Positions 50,945 to 60,237 are shown, counted from the stretch's first letter. The stretch: DNA of 64,000 bases from an uncultured Bacteroidia bacterium (GCA_902791865.1 CADAXK010000004.1:1-64000), one strand, 5' to 3'. Numbers and translations are program-made. Notes: generated by a model not told the origin, from the letters alone.

Positions 50945-52618
50945 TTATTCCTTTACGAGTTTCTTCATAGCCGAACCATTTGCGGTTTCAACTGAGAAGA
51001 AGTAAACGCCAGCTTCAAGATTTGAAATGTCAATTGTGCTTTCGTTAGCAACCGACATCATCATACGGCCAGTTACATCATAAACAACAACCTTGTTCAA
51101 ACCATCAGCATCAATATTTACGATACCTGTTGTTGGGTTCGGGTAGATATTAACGACAGAAACAATCTCATCATTGATGCCAACTACGCCAGGAGCAGTA
51201 ATTTTTATATCATCAACGCCAAGGAACCAAGTGTCTGCTGTAACTGCATATCTTAATGCTATATACTTGGTATTGGCAGGAAGTGTAGCTGTATGTTCTT
51301 CCCATGTTTGAGCAGTTGACACTTCTATTACGCTACCGAGATTTGTGAAACTTGAGGTTGCGTTGGTTGTCGTAGATGTCATAATCTGGCATTTTTCAGC
51401 ACCATATCTTGTTGATTGTGCATAGAGCCAGAAACTCAATTGTCCTTCTCCACCAAGATTCAGTTCTGGAGATATGAGGTACTGAGTATAGTCACTTGCT
51501 CGGGCGTAACTTGAGAAACGGAATGTGTAGTTACCGCCATGAGCAGAAGCTAATTGTGTTTGTATATCGGTTCCAATTTCGTGTACGCCGAAACCACTTT
51601 GAGAACTTTCATTGTTTTCTGTATTGTTTGATATTGCAGACCAACATCCAAGTCCACCTTCGAAACTCTCTTCATACGGGTATTGAGATATACCAGCACT
51701 GCAATCAACCACATTTACGTATGCCGATTTTGTTGTGCTACCTGCTTCGTTGGTAACAACTAGCGAAATACTATAAAGACCAGCAGTGTTCCAAGTAACA
51801 TCTACTGTTTGGGTATTTGCAGTTGCTGGATTGCCACCTTCGAAAGTCCATGCGTATGTTGTGTTGCCAACGCTTATCACATTTGCGCTAATGGTTGCAG
51901 GAACTCCTGGAGTTGCGGTTGGAGCGACAATCTCAGCCATAGGCAAAGTTGCACTTGATGGGCATGATGACGTTGCAAAGTTGTATATGTTTTCAGCGCC
52001 AGCCGATGCTGATAGGAAAGCTTCATGTGTGTCATTAAGGAAATAATCGTTGATTTCTGCAACATATCCACTTGGGCAGAAAACATAAATTGACGGCACA
52101 TAGCCTTCGTACAATGAAACTTTAGTGGCAAGATTTGATGTTGCATCAACAATAGGAATAGGATTGTGATCAGTAAAATCACCTTGAGAATAATTTGCAT
52201 AATATTCTGCCTGAGTACTATACGAACCAGAAGTTCCAGTAATCTGAGCAGCGGTATTTGATGTTTCTGTTTCAATCATTAACACAACGAATTCTTGAGT
52301 GCCACCCTGTCCGTATGTTTCATACAAGTTATCAAAAATACCGCTCTGGTGATATTGCCAACACGGACCACACCATGCACAGAAGAAATCTATTGCTACA
52401 TATTTACCCTGATTCAGATATTCCTGAATATTGTGAGTAACACCATTCATGTCGGTTGCTGTAAAATTGGTAAATGTACCCCAGTCAGACATGCCACGAG
52501 TACCTCTTTCCAATCTTGCATTCATATCCATGCTTTGGATTTCGCCCTTAGCAGCATTTTGAGCGAACATTGTTGCGGCAACTAGTACAGACACAACAAA
52601 AAGTAAAATTTTCTTCAT
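50945..52618 (-). CDS. T9SS-exported thioredoxin-PKD-adhesin protein
   Basis: 557 residues. Signal peptide (MKKILLFVVSVLVAATMFAQ); thioredoxin-like domain with IDFFCAWCGPCWQYHQ (WCGPC, about 75-90); PKD domain (about 235-310; YAWTFEGGNPATANTQTVDV); a cleaved-adhesin-like jelly roll (YPYEESFEGGLGCWSAI; LGVDDIKI); and a type A T9SS sorting domain (VVNIYPNPTTGIVNI to AMKKLVKE). It should be secreted across the outer membrane and held at the surface or released. Monocistronic, with promoter and terminator. Redox enzymes fused to T9SS adhesion modules are not common. Confidence 0.9.
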   Translation of the reverse strand: MKKILLFVVSVLVAATMFAQNAAKGEIQSMDMNARLERGTRGMSDWGTFTNFTATDMNGVTHNIQEYLNQGKYVAIDFFCAWCGPCWQYHQSGIFDNLYETYGQGGTQEFVVLMIETETSNTAAQITGTSGSYSTQAEYYANYSQGDFTDHNPIPIVDATSNLATKVSLYEGYVPSIYVFCPSGYVAEINDYFLNDTHEAFLSASAGAENIYNFATSSCPSSATLPMAEIVAPTATPGVPATISANVISVGNTTYAWTFEGGNPATANTQTVDVTWNTAGLYSISLVVTNEAGSTTKSAYVNVVDCSAGISQYPYEESFEGGLGCWSAISNNTENNESSQSGFGVHEIGTDIQTQLASAHGGNYTFRFSSYARASDYTQYLISPELNLGGEGQLSFWLYAQSTRYGAEKCQIMTSTTTNATSSFTNLGSVIEVSTAQTWEEHTATLPANTKYIALRYAVTADTWFLGVDDIKITAPGVVGINDEIVSVVNIYPNPTTGIVNIDADGLNKVVVYDVTGRMMMSVANESTIDISNLEAGVYFFSVETANGSAMKKLVKE

Positions 52619-52684
52619 AAAATATATGCCCAGTTATATGCCATCGGACCCCTCGGCTTTTAATTAGTCTTAAAATTATCGATG

Positions 52685-52714
52685 ACAAATTTAATTATAA
52701 TTTTTATGCTACAA
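52685..52714 (-). promoter_or_regulatory. Promoter of the T9SS cargo gene
   Basis: TTTG (52714-52711), 18-bp spacer, TAAATTTG (52692-52685). The 5' leader would be about 60 nt. Confidence 0.65.
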
Positions 52715-52734
52715 AGCATTTTTTTACTTTTTTA

Positions 52735-52986
52735 TTACATTTTCGTCAACGCCACACCTATCGCCTTGCTCAACTGGTCGGGACATGATGTATCCTTGTA
52801 GCCACATCGAATTCCACCAAGCTTTGCAATCACCTCTTTTGCATCCATTCCCTCAACGAGTTTGCCAATCCCTTGCAAATTTCCATGGCAACCACCGTAA
52901 AACTGAACATTGTGCAACTTTCCATCAACAATTTCAAACTCAATCATCTCCGAGCAGGTTCCCTGCGTCCTGTACTGAAATTTCAT
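52735..52986 (-). CDS. TSCPD-domain protein (TIGR03905 type)
   Basis: 83 residues covering one TSCPD domain: TQGTCSEMIEFEI, YGGCHGNLQGIGKLV, GIRCGYKDTSCPDQLSKAI. The four conserved Cys suggest metal binding. The same domain caps class II ribonucleotide reductases; the stand-alone form is uncharacterised. It is downstream of the GT9 gene across a hairpin. Confidence 0.9.
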   Translation of the reverse strand: MKFQYRTQGTCSEMIEFEIVDGKLHNVQFYGGCHGNLQGIGKLVEGMDAKEVIAKLGGIRCGYKDTSCPDQLSKAIGVALTKM

Positions 52987-53026
52987 CTTTATACCTATTT
53001 AATAATTAAATAACACACTTTATGAG

Positions 53027-53091
53027 ATTTCGGATAGCCGTCTTCACAACGCTCCCCTTTCGTATCGCGTGTTCCGTCTGGCTTCCGAAAT
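53027..53091. other. Long imperfect hairpin, function unknown
   Basis: ATTTCGGATAGCC (53027-53039) pairs with GGCTTCCGAAAT (53080-53091) with one bulge. The interior is GC-richer than the surroundings. It ends a few bases before the GT9 stop and has no T run, so it is not a simple terminator. It may be an mRNA stability element or a small mobile repeat. Confidence 0.5.
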
Positions 53092-53095
53092 GACT

Positions 53096-54097
53096 TTAGG
53101 TGTACATGCTATTACAATATTCTACAATTTCATCTATATTTTGCTCGTTCATGCAACGAAAATGCCCACGCGGACACTTCTCATACCCCAATTTGGAACA
53201 CGGACGGCAGCGCAAATCCTTTACTTCAAATATCTTGGACATCTCCCCTGCCATATATGGCGTCATGCCGAACTGCGGAATCGTATTGCCCCAAATCGAT
53301 ACAACATCCTTCTTGAACGCCGCCGCGATATGCATAAGTCCAGTGTCGTGCGTAATCACAAACTTTGCTTGCCTAACCACAGATGCCGACTGCGACAAAG
53401 AAAATATTCCGCAAAGATTTATGCAATTCTCGTTTTCGGCACAAATGTATTCCGCTGCCTCCACATCAGAATTTCCGCCAAGCAGAACCACAAAGGCATT
53501 TACCTTGCCACACAACTTGGAAATCAACTCCTTGGGCATCCGCTTTGTTGCATGTTGCCCTCCTATAGCGTAAGCCACGTATGTGCCAGCCTCTAGTCCA
53601 AAAGCCGACTTTGTGTCAACTTCCTCATCCTCTGGAATGAAATAGTCAAGTCCTTTACCATCGTTGTGAACATCGAACAAGCGCGTAGCAGTCATATACC
53701 TGTCAACAATATGTATATCTGGCAACTTGTTAATCTTGAAGCACGATGTTGCAAGCCATTTCTTAAAGTTCAACTTAGGAAACGTAAAATCCAAAATCTT
53801 CAACTTGTTGATTATGCGCTTGGAACGAAGATTCTTCTGCAAGTCAATCACATAGTCGAAGGGAATTTCGCGCAACTCGTCAATGGTTTCTGCATAGGTA
53901 TCTTTAAGCACATGCACCTCGTCAATATACGGATTTGGCTCCAAAATTCCAGCATTTGCTGGTTTTGTAAGGAAATGAACCTCAGCATTCTCAACCTGCT
54001 GTTTCAAGCATCGCACAACCGGCGTTGTAAGCACAATGTCACCAATGCTACTGAAACGAATAACAAGGTAACGGACTATGTATTTTTCTTCTTCCAT
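53096..54097 (-). CDS. Glycosyltransferase family 9 (heptosyltransferase-like)
   Basis: About 333 residues from ATG 54097; the frame to 54118 would overlap the -7 box at 54116-54123. The N-terminal domain starts YLVIRFSSIGDIVLTTPVVR. The donor-binding half has GTYVAYAIGGQHATKRMPKE, FVITHDTGLMHIAAAFKKDV and WGNTIPQFGMTPYM. Such enzymes add heptose or related sugars to the lipopolysaccharide core on the cytoplasmic side; the sugar is unknown here. Confidence 0.92.
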   Translation of the reverse strand: MEEEKYIVRYLVIRFSSIGDIVLTTPVVRCLKQQVENAEVHFLTKPANAGILEPNPYIDEVHVLKDTYAETIDELREIPFDYVIDLQKNLRSKRIINKLKILDFTFPKLNFKKWLATSCFKINKLPDIHIVDRYMTATRLFDVHNDGKGLDYFIPEDEEVDTKSAFGLEAGTYVAYAIGGQHATKRMPKELISKLCGKVNAFVVLLGGNSDVEAAEYICAENENCINLCGIFSLSQSASVVRQAKFVITHDTGLMHIAAAFKKDVVSIWGNTIPQFGMTPYMAGEMSKIFEVKDLRCRPCSKLGYEKCPRGHFRCMNEQNIDEIVEYCNSMYT

Positions 54098-54115
54098 AAC
54101 AATAATACGAAAGCA

Positions 54116-54123
54116 CAAATGTA
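54116..54123 (-). promoter_or_regulatory. -7 box for the GT9 gene
   Basis: TACATTTG on the minus strand, 18 bp before ATG 54097. Confidence 0.6.
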
Positions 54124-54245
54124 AGGATAATTTACGATTTACGAATTACGATTTACGATTGGCTTCGCCAAGCTAAAGGCTGAACTGACAAGATGCAAAG
54201 GAATTGCTTACGCGAGCTAAAGGTTCACGATTGACGATTTTTGAA
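54124..54245. repeat. Mixed intergenic repeats, families A and B
   Basis: TTTACGATTTACGAATTACG words, then GGCTTCGCCAAGCTAAAGG and GCGAGCTAAAGGTTCACG, which match AGCTAAAGG words at 15571-15580. Confidence 0.55.
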
Positions 54246-54268
54246 ATTTTGGCGTTGGTTGTTTAGTC

Positions 54269-54478
54269 TCAACAATCTTTTGCATCCTTCAACGCACAAC
54301 GCTCAAATTCATCACAACGCGAACATTTAATGTTCCGTTTTCGCATCTCTGCATTATTACTGATTTCGGGTTCTGGAAACTTCTTGCGTTTTCCGAAAAA
54401 TACCTGCACTCCTATCGCTACAAAACACAATGCAACAAGTACAACCGAAACAATCAATATCAACAGGAATGTACTCAT
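54269..54478 (-). CDS. Small membrane protein with a C-terminal Cys cluster
   Basis: 69 residues: one transmembrane helix (FLLILIVSVVLVALCFVAIG), a basic stop-transfer KRKK, then a tail with four Cys (IKCSRCDEFERCALKDAKDC). Length and shape recall small Bacteroidota membrane proteins with Cys tails and, more loosely, NqrM, but I cannot assign it. It follows hflX by 22 bp and may be cotranscribed. Confidence 0.65.
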   Translation of the reverse strand: MSTFLLILIVSVVLVALCFVAIGVQVFFGKRKKFPEPEISNNAEMRKRNIKCSRCDEFERCALKDAKDC

Positions 54479-54500
54479 TTACGACATTGTAAAATATTTT

Positions 54501-55679
54501 CTATATCGTATTGTAAGGATACCTGTCAAAATGGATTTTCTTTACCATTTCGAACAGTTTCTCCTTGAACTCATCAATATTCTGCATATCCTTTGCCGAC
54601 ACGAAAACACAATCATCATTCTTTGCAAAATACATTTCTTTCAAGTCATCCAGCGAATAGTTTTCGCGCTTCATAGGCGTTAGGTCATCCTCGTCTTTCT
54701 TGATGTATGTAAACGCATCTATCTTGTTGAACACCACCAATATCGGTTTGTTTATAATTCCAATATCCTTGAGTGTCTGCTCAACGACCTCCATCTGCTC
54801 CATAAAGCAAGGATGCGAAACATCTACAACATGCACTATCAAATCGGATTCGCGAGCTTCGTCAAGTGTTGACTTGAAGGATTCAATAAGCGTTGTCGGC
54901 AACTTACGGATAAAACCAACCGTATCACTTAGCAGAAATGGCAGATTGTTTATCACAACCTTGCGCACCGTAGTATCAAGCGTTGCAAACAACTTGTTCT
55001 GCGCCAGCACATCCGACTTGCTTATGAGATTCATTATGGTTGACTTGCCAACATTGGTATATCCGACAAGCGAAACCCTGACAATGCCAGTACGATTCTT
55101 GCGCTGCTGTATCATATTGCGGTCAATCTTCTGCAAATCGAGTTTCAACTTTGCAATCTTGTCAAGCACAATTCGGCGGTCAATTTCTATCTGCGTTTCA
55201 CCAGGGCCACGCATTCCAATACCACCGCGCTGACGCTCCAAGTGTGTCCACATACCTGCCAGACGCGGCAAAAGATACTGGTACTGAGCTAATTCAACTT
55301 GCGCTTTAGCATGGGCTGTCCGTGCATTCTGGGCGAAAATGTCAAGAATAAGATTAGTTCGGTCAAGTACTTTGACTTTCAGTTCACGCTCAATGTTTCT
55401 CAACTGAGTGGGCTGCAATTCATCATCAAATATTACGAGAAAAATCTCATTCTCCTGAATATATTGCAGAATTTCCTCCAACTTTCCAGTTCCTACGTAA
55501 GTCCTTCTGTTTGGTGTATCGACATTCTGCACGAACTTTTTCACTGGCAAAACGCCTGCTGTACTTGCAAGAAACTCAAGTTCAGCAAGATACTCATCCA
55601 CTTGCTCTCGCGTCTGCTGGCGATTTACAATTCCAACAAGGACAGCCCTCTCAAATTCTTCTTCCTGACATTCAAACAT
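54501..55679 (-). CDS. hflX: Ribosome-associated GTPase HflX
   Basis: 392 residues. The N-terminal HflX domain includes RTYVGTGKLEEILQYI and a basic linker (LERQRGGIGMRGPGETQIE). The GTPase domain has VGYTNVGKSTIMNLIS (G1), LSDTVGFIRKLPTTL (G3) and VFNKIDAF (G4). It splits stalled 70S ribosomes in stress. It lies 4 bp downstream of the TonB-C protein gene. Confidence 0.96.
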   Translation of the reverse strand: MFECQEEEFERAVLVGIVNRQQTREQVDEYLAELEFLASTAGVLPVKKFVQNVDTPNRRTYVGTGKLEEILQYIQENEIFLVIFDDELQPTQLRNIERELKVKVLDRTNLILDIFAQNARTAHAKAQVELAQYQYLLPRLAGMWTHLERQRGGIGMRGPGETQIEIDRRIVLDKIAKLKLDLQKIDRNMIQQRKNRTGIVRVSLVGYTNVGKSTIMNLISKSDVLAQNKLFATLDTTVRKVVINNLPFLLSDTVGFIRKLPTTLIESFKSTLDEARESDLIVHVVDVSHPCFMEQMEVVEQTLKDIGIINKPILVVFNKIDAFTYIKKDEDDLTPMKRENYSLDDLKEMYFAKNDDCVFVSAKDMQNIDEFKEKLFEMVKKIHFDRYPYNTI

Positions 55680-55683
55680 TGAG

Positions 55684-56106
55684 CTATAATTTAAAATTAA
55701 TAGGAATCGTATATTTCACCTTTACAGGCTCACCATTTTTCATTCCTGGCTTCCAGTTAGGCATTGCCTTCACAACACGAATAGCTTCCTTGTCTAGCGA
55801 TTTGTCAACTCCTCTAGGCACGGTCACATCTATAACCTTACCAGTCTTGTCGATTATAAACTGTACAAAAACCTTTCCTGTTATATTTTTCTTAATGGCT
55901 TTCTTCGGATATTTGATATTTTCCGACAAATATTTACCTAGACCTGCATTCCCATCGGGGAACTCTGGTTTTTGCTCCAACTGTTCAAACGAATATTCAG
56001 CGTCATCGCCAGTTACGGCATTACCATTCTGCTTGTCCTGCGCATATACGAAAGCAGGGAAAACCATACCTATTAATAAATATAATAGCAACGACTTTAT
56101 TTTCAT
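55684..56106 (-). CDS. Periplasmic TonB C-terminal domain protein
   Basis: About 140 residues from ATG 56106 (signal peptide MKIKSLLLYLLIGMVFPAFV..A). The mature part is a TonB-C domain (KPEFPDGNAGLGKYLSENIK; VFVQFIIDKTGKVIDVTV; AMPNWKPGMKNGEPVKVKYT). It lacks the proline-rich spacer and membrane anchor of a true TonB, so it cannot transduce energy alone. It is clearly related to the upstream tonB-like gene. A terminator lies between the two, so this copy is likely expressed with hflX. Confidence 0.88.
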   Translation of the reverse strand: MKIKSLLLYLLIGMVFPAFVYAQDKQNGNAVTGDDAEYSFEQLEQKPEFPDGNAGLGKYLSENIKYPKKAIKKNITGKVFVQFIIDKTGKVIDVTVPRGVDKSLDKEAIRVVKAMPNWKPGMKNGEPVKVKYTIPINFKL

Positions 56107-56125
56107 AATTATCCTATTTAAGTTC

Positions 56126-56153
56126 AAAAAAAAGCCCTGCCGTATGACAGGGC
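56126..56153 (-). terminator. Terminator after the tonB-like gene
   Basis: GCCCTG-(8 nt)-CAGGGC followed on the minus strand by eight T residues. Confidence 0.85.
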
Positions 56154-56174
56154 AAAATATTAACCTTATAAACT

Positions 56175-56876
56175 TTAGTTCAACTTAAAATTGATAGGCA
56201 CCTGATAAGTTACAGGAACTGCCTTACCACGCTGTGATCCAGGCTTCCATGAAGGCATTGCCTTTACAACTCTTACTGCTTCAGCATCAAGTGCTGGGTC
56301 GACACCACGGAGAACCTTTACCTTTGTAACAGCACCAGTCTTGTCGATTACGAACTGAACGAATACTCTACCAGAAACACCGTTTTCCTTTGCTATTGCA
56401 GGGTACTTGGTATTTTCTGCCAAATATTTCATGAGAGCCATATCGCCACCAGGATATTCAGGCTTGTTTTCTACAGCAGCAAATGCTACAGGTTCAACTT
56501 CTTCCTCCTCCTCAACTTCGATGGTCTCAACAATGTGGATCTGAGTCTGAGTCTTTTCATCTGCTTCTGAGTTAATATTAATATCGTCAACCTTTACATC
56601 GTCTTCAACGATAACAAGTTCCTCGATAATCTGTTCCGGTTCTGGTTCCGGTTCTGGTTCTGGTTCTTCAGGTTCTTGTTCTTCCTGTATCGTATTGTCG
56701 ATTTCTTCTTCTATAACCTCGTCAATTGTCAAATCGCCAAGAGCGCCAAGTGAAGCGTCTTCAGATGACCATTCAAAAGCAACGAGACATGCAGCCAATG
56801 CCACTACTGCACCTATTTCTAAAAAGATGATTCTGAATCTATCAAGATCAGCTTTTGGTGATTTCTTTACTTGCAT
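56175..56876 (-). CDS. tonB: TonB-family energy transducer
   Basis: 233 residues: a cytoplasmic basic start (MQVKKSPKADLDRFR), one transmembrane helix (FLEIGAVVALAACLVAFEW), an acidic Glu-Pro spacer (about 60-85), and a C-terminal TonB-C domain (KPEYPGGDMALMKYLAENTK; VFVQFVIDKTGAVTKVKVLR; AMPSWKPGSQRGKAVPVTYQ). It links the ExbBD motor to outer-membrane receptors. No exbB/exbD or receptor is in this window. The spacer is Glu-Pro rather than the Lys-Pro/Glu-Pro mix of Enterobacteria. Confidence 0.92.
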   Translation of the reverse strand: MQVKKSPKADLDRFRIIFLEIGAVVALAACLVAFEWSSEDASLGALGDLTIDEVIEEEIDNTIQEEQEPEEPEPEPEPEPEQIIEELVIVEDDVKVDDININSEADEKTQTQIHIVETIEVEEEEEVEPVAFAAVENKPEYPGGDMALMKYLAENTKYPAIAKENGVSGRVFVQFVIDKTGAVTKVKVLRGVDPALDAEAVRVVKAMPSWKPGSQRGKAVPVTYQVPINFKLN

Positions 56877-56996
56877 AATACAGTCCTTTCTAATTTATAT
56901 TTTTCGGTTGTAAAAATACGCAAAATATTTTTGACTACAAATTTTTATTCCAATTTTTATTTACCAAATTATATGAACAAAACAAGCAGTTGTAAT

Positions 56997-58307
56997 TTAT
57001 TGAATAACAATTCCTTTTAATGTCGCCGAACTGGCTTCAGTTATCTTCACTTTTACATAATCGCCCTTTTTATATGCCTTTTTGTCAAACACAACCATCT
57101 TGTTTTGCTGTGTTCGTCCACAAAACATTTCACTAGAGCGCTTCGACTCGCCCTCGACAAGCACCTCGAACTCCTTGCCTATATCGCACTTGTTACGCTC
57201 CAACGAAATACGATTTTGTATCTCAATAAGCCTTGCAAGCCTAGCCACCTTCTCCTCTTCTGGAACATCGTCAACAAGATTTTTCGATGCAAATGTGCCA
57301 GGACGATTTGAATACTTGAACAAAAACGCAGAATCGAAACCAACGGTTTCCATTAAGTCAACGGTCTGCATATAATCGGACTCCGTTTCTCCACAGAACC
57401 CGCAGAAAATATCAGTAGAAAGTCCACAATCGGGAATAATTCGCCGTATAGCAGATATTCTGTCAAGATACCATTCGCGTGTATATTTGCGGTTCATGCG
57501 TTCGAGCACAACATTGCTACCCGACTGTACTGGCAAATGTATATGATTGCAAATATTGCTGTTACGAGCAATTGTCTCCAAAAGTTCATCAGAAATATCC
57601 TTTGGATGAGATGTCGTGAAACGAACCCTCATTTCTGGAACATGCTTTGCCACGGTTTCAAGCAGTTTCGGGAAATCCATATCGCCGAAACGATACGAGT
57701 TCACATTCTGTCCTAGCAAAGTTATCTCCTTGTAGCCCTGCTTCATCAAGTTTTCCGACTCACGCAAAATATCATCGGCACTACGACTACGCTCGCGACC
57801 ACGAGTATAAGGCACTATGCAATACGAGCAGAAATTGTTGCATCCGCGAGTAATCGACACAAATCCCGAAATGCTTTCGCTATCAAGGCGCAAAGGCTCT
57901 ATTCCTGCGTATGTTTCAGCAATGTCGAATTCGGTATCAACCACAGGCTTTATGTCGGTTTCGCGCACAAGTTCTGGAATATGCCTATAAGCATCTGGAC
58001 CAGCCACAAAGTCAACTGCTCCACTATCGAACAACTTGTCGCCAACTCTCTGTGCCATACAGCCAATGACTCCGACTTTCAATCCTTTGTTGCGATGCTT
58101 CAGACCTTTCATGTAGTCTAGGCGATTCCAAATCTTCCTTTCTGCATTGTCGCGAACCGAACAAGTGTTTATTATCACCACATCAGCCAACTGAACATCA
58201 TCCGTAGTTTCGTAGCCATCGGCTTTCATTATCGCCGCAACCATTTCTGAATCAGCGACATTCATCTGACAGCCGTAGGTTTCAAAATATATCTTTCCTA
58301 TCTTCAT
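56997..58307 (-). CDS. miaB: tRNA-2-methylthio-N6-dimethylallyladenosine synthase
   Basis: About 436 residues from ATG 58307; the longer frame to 58436 would run into asnB. The UPF0004 domain with YFETYGCQMNVADSEM, NTCSVRDNAERK and GVIGCMAQRVGDKL holds one iron-sulfur cluster. The radical SAM site is RGCNNFCSYCIVPYTRGRE. A C-terminal TRAM domain binds tRNA (about 370-436). It adds the methylthio group to i6A37. It has its own promoter. Confidence 0.96.
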   Translation of the reverse strand: MKIGKIYFETYGCQMNVADSEMVAAIMKADGYETTDDVQLADVVIINTCSVRDNAERKIWNRLDYMKGLKHRNKGLKVGVIGCMAQRVGDKLFDSGAVDFVAGPDAYRHIPELVRETDIKPVVDTEFDIAETYAGIEPLRLDSESISGFVSITRGCNNFCSYCIVPYTRGRERSRSADDILRESENLMKQGYKEITLLGQNVNSYRFGDMDFPKLLETVAKHVPEMRVRFTTSHPKDISDELLETIARNSNICNHIHLPVQSGSNVVLERMNRKYTREWYLDRISAIRRIIPDCGLSTDIFCGFCGETESDYMQTVDLMETVGFDSAFLFKYSNRPGTFASKNLVDDVPEEEKVARLARLIEIQNRISLERNKCDIGKEFEVLVEGESKRSSEMFCGRTQQNKMVVFDKKAYKKGDYVKVKITEASSATLKGIVIQ

Positions 58308-58330
58308 TTGAAAGCGTTTGTAAGAAGGCG

Positions 58331-58338
58331 CAAAGATA
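58331..58338 (-). promoter_or_regulatory. miaB promoter -7 box
   Basis: TATCTTTG on the minus strand, 23 bp before ATG 58307. Confidence 0.7.
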
Positions 58339-58362
58339 ACCCAAAAATATTTATTGGTGAGT

Positions 58363-60237
58363 TTATAAATTCCATTTCTTCCACCACCATTGGAACACAA
58401 CAAGCGCCCAAACCTTTGCCGTGGCATCGCCGACATTGGTGGAATGTAGCCTGTTCTTCAGGTCAGCAATTTCTTCGTAATTGAAAATACCCTGCTCATC
58501 AACAAACTTCTTCGACAGCAAATCGTTCTCTATCAAGTCGTAAAGTTCTTTGTTGAACCATTTAAGCAAAGGCACCTCAAAGCCATGCTTTCTACGATTC
58601 AAAAGTTCTGCAGGGAAGAAATCGGCAAAGGTTTCACGAAGAATCTTCTTGCGAGAATGTGCATCAATCTTGTACGATGACGGCAAACACGATACATAAT
58701 CCACAACCGTATGATCGAGGAAAGGCACGCGCACCTCAAGACTGTTTGCCATCGACATAAGGTCAACCTTTGTTAGCATATCGCCTTGAAGCACAAGGTG
58801 CATGTCGGCATAAAGCACATCATTCATATCGACAAAACAGCTATCCAAATACAAGGACTTACGCTCATCGAGTTTCGCATTATCATATTTTGGCTTCAAC
58901 AGTCGCGACACATAGTCGCCATCGCCAATGCTTGCCCACCGCCAATAGCGTTCGGCATCGGAAAGATTGTAACCGGATGCGAACCTGTCTAGCTGACGGA
59001 AAGTGTTAGAAATCTTGGAGTTTCGCGACTTCGGCATAATCTTCCACAAAGGCGCAAACGCAGCGACCGCCTTTTCCTTGATGCCAGCGTTCATCACACG
59101 CAAATGCGCAGAGTGCTTGTTGTAGCCAGAAAATAGTTCATCAGCGCCATCGCCACTAAGGGCAACAGTAACCTTTGACCGTGTAAGTTTGCTCAAAATG
59201 TCAACAGCAAGCGCAGATGAATCGGCAAAAGGCTCATCTATGTAGTCAAGAGTATGCGAAATGTTGTCAAGCAAATCCTTGCTGCTGATTTTGAATGCCG
59301 TATGGTTGGTATTGAAACGCTTAGCAATGATTTCTGCGCAGTCGGTCTCATCGAAATACTTGTTGTCGGAAAAACCAACCGAAAAAGTATTCAGCTTTTG
59401 CGTAAACTGTGAGGCAAGTCCAGTAACTATTGATGAATCAATACCTCCGCTAAGAAAACATCCCAAAGGCACATCGGCAATCAAGCGGCGCTGCACAGAT
59501 GCAGACAGCAGTTCGCGAAGTTTTTTCTTTGCAGTTTCATAATCATCGTCAATCTGCACTTCCCTGCGATTTGGAATCTTATAATATGTATGTTCCTCTA
59601 CACCAGATGGAGTAATCCGCAAGAATGTTCCGGGACACAGTTTGCGAGTATTCTCGAAAATGCCTTGATTTGTAGGAATATAGTTTAACTGTAAATATGT
59701 TGCAAGTGCCTCGTTGTCAATTTTGCGCGGAATACCCATGGCGATCAAGGCTTTCATTTCAGATGCGAACATTATCTTTTCAGAATCGGAATACACGACA
59801 ACCGGATTTATGCCCATTCTGTCGCGCACCACAAGACACTCCTTTTTATTTATGTCATAAAAAGCAAAAGCAAAGCAACCGTTCAGTTTTTCAATTGCCT
59901 TACTGCCGTACTTAATCAGCAGATACAAAAGAACTTCGGTATCAGACTTCGACTGAAATTTCACGCCAACGGCAATCAATTCCTCACGGAAATCGTTATG
60001 ATTGTAAAACTCTCCGTTGAACACAAGCACATAGTTTCCCGATGCATCAAAAAACGGCTGACTTCCAGCATCAGATGTGTCGATAATCGACAAGCGCGTA
60101 TGTCCAAGCGCAACATTGTCGCTAACGAAGAAGCCATTGCTGTCGGGACCTCTACTATACAAGGCATCAACAGCCGACTTTATCTTACTGTCAAGTTCTT
60201 TACCACCAAACGAATATATTCCTGCAATTCCACACAT
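58363..60237 (-). CDS. asnB: Asparagine synthetase B, glutamine-hydrolysing
   Basis: 624 residues. The class II glutaminase domain has Cys2 (MCGIAGIYSF), ALYSRGPDSNG, VFNGEFYNH and a Ser-Asp-Thr-Glu segment. The synthetase domain has the PP-loop FLSGGIDSSIVTGLAS and ALSGDGADELFSGYNKHSAH. The length fits the form also used in polysaccharide loci (amidotransferases acting on uronic acids), so asparagine synthesis is likely but not certain. Confidence 0.9.
   Translation of the reverse strand: MCGIAGIYSFGGKELDSKIKSAVDALYSRGPDSNGFFVSDNVALGHTRLSIIDTSDAGSQPFFDASGNYVLVFNGEFYNHNDFREELIAVGVKFQSKSDTEVLLYLLIKYGSKAIEKLNGCFAFAFYDINKKECLVVRDRMGINPVVVYSDSEKIMFASEMKALIAMGIPRKIDNEALATYLQLNYIPTNQGIFENTRKLCPGTFLRITPSGVEEHTYYKIPNRREVQIDDDYETAKKKLRELLSASVQRRLIADVPLGCFLSGGIDSSIVTGLASQFTQKLNTFSVGFSDNKYFDETDCAEIIAKRFNTNHTAFKISSKDLLDNISHTLDYIDEPFADSSALAVDILSKLTRSKVTVALSGDGADELFSGYNKHSAHLRVMNAGIKEKAVAAFAPLWKIMPKSRNSKISNTFRQLDRFASGYNLSDAERYWRWASIGDGDYVSRLLKPKYDNAKLDERKSLYLDSCFVDMNDVLYADMHLVLQGDMLTKVDLMSMANSLEVRVPFLDHTVVDYVSCLPSSYKIDAHSRKKILRETFADFFPAELLNRRKHGFEVPLLKWFNKELYDLIENDLLSKKFVDEQGIFNYEEIADLKNRLHSTNVGDATAKVWALVVFQWWWKKWNL

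Noticed and set aside
58308..58436. N-terminal extension of MiaB into asnB
   Set aside because: The extension has no family similarity, contains the miaB promoter box and overlaps the asnB 3' end. ATG 58307 fits the family start.
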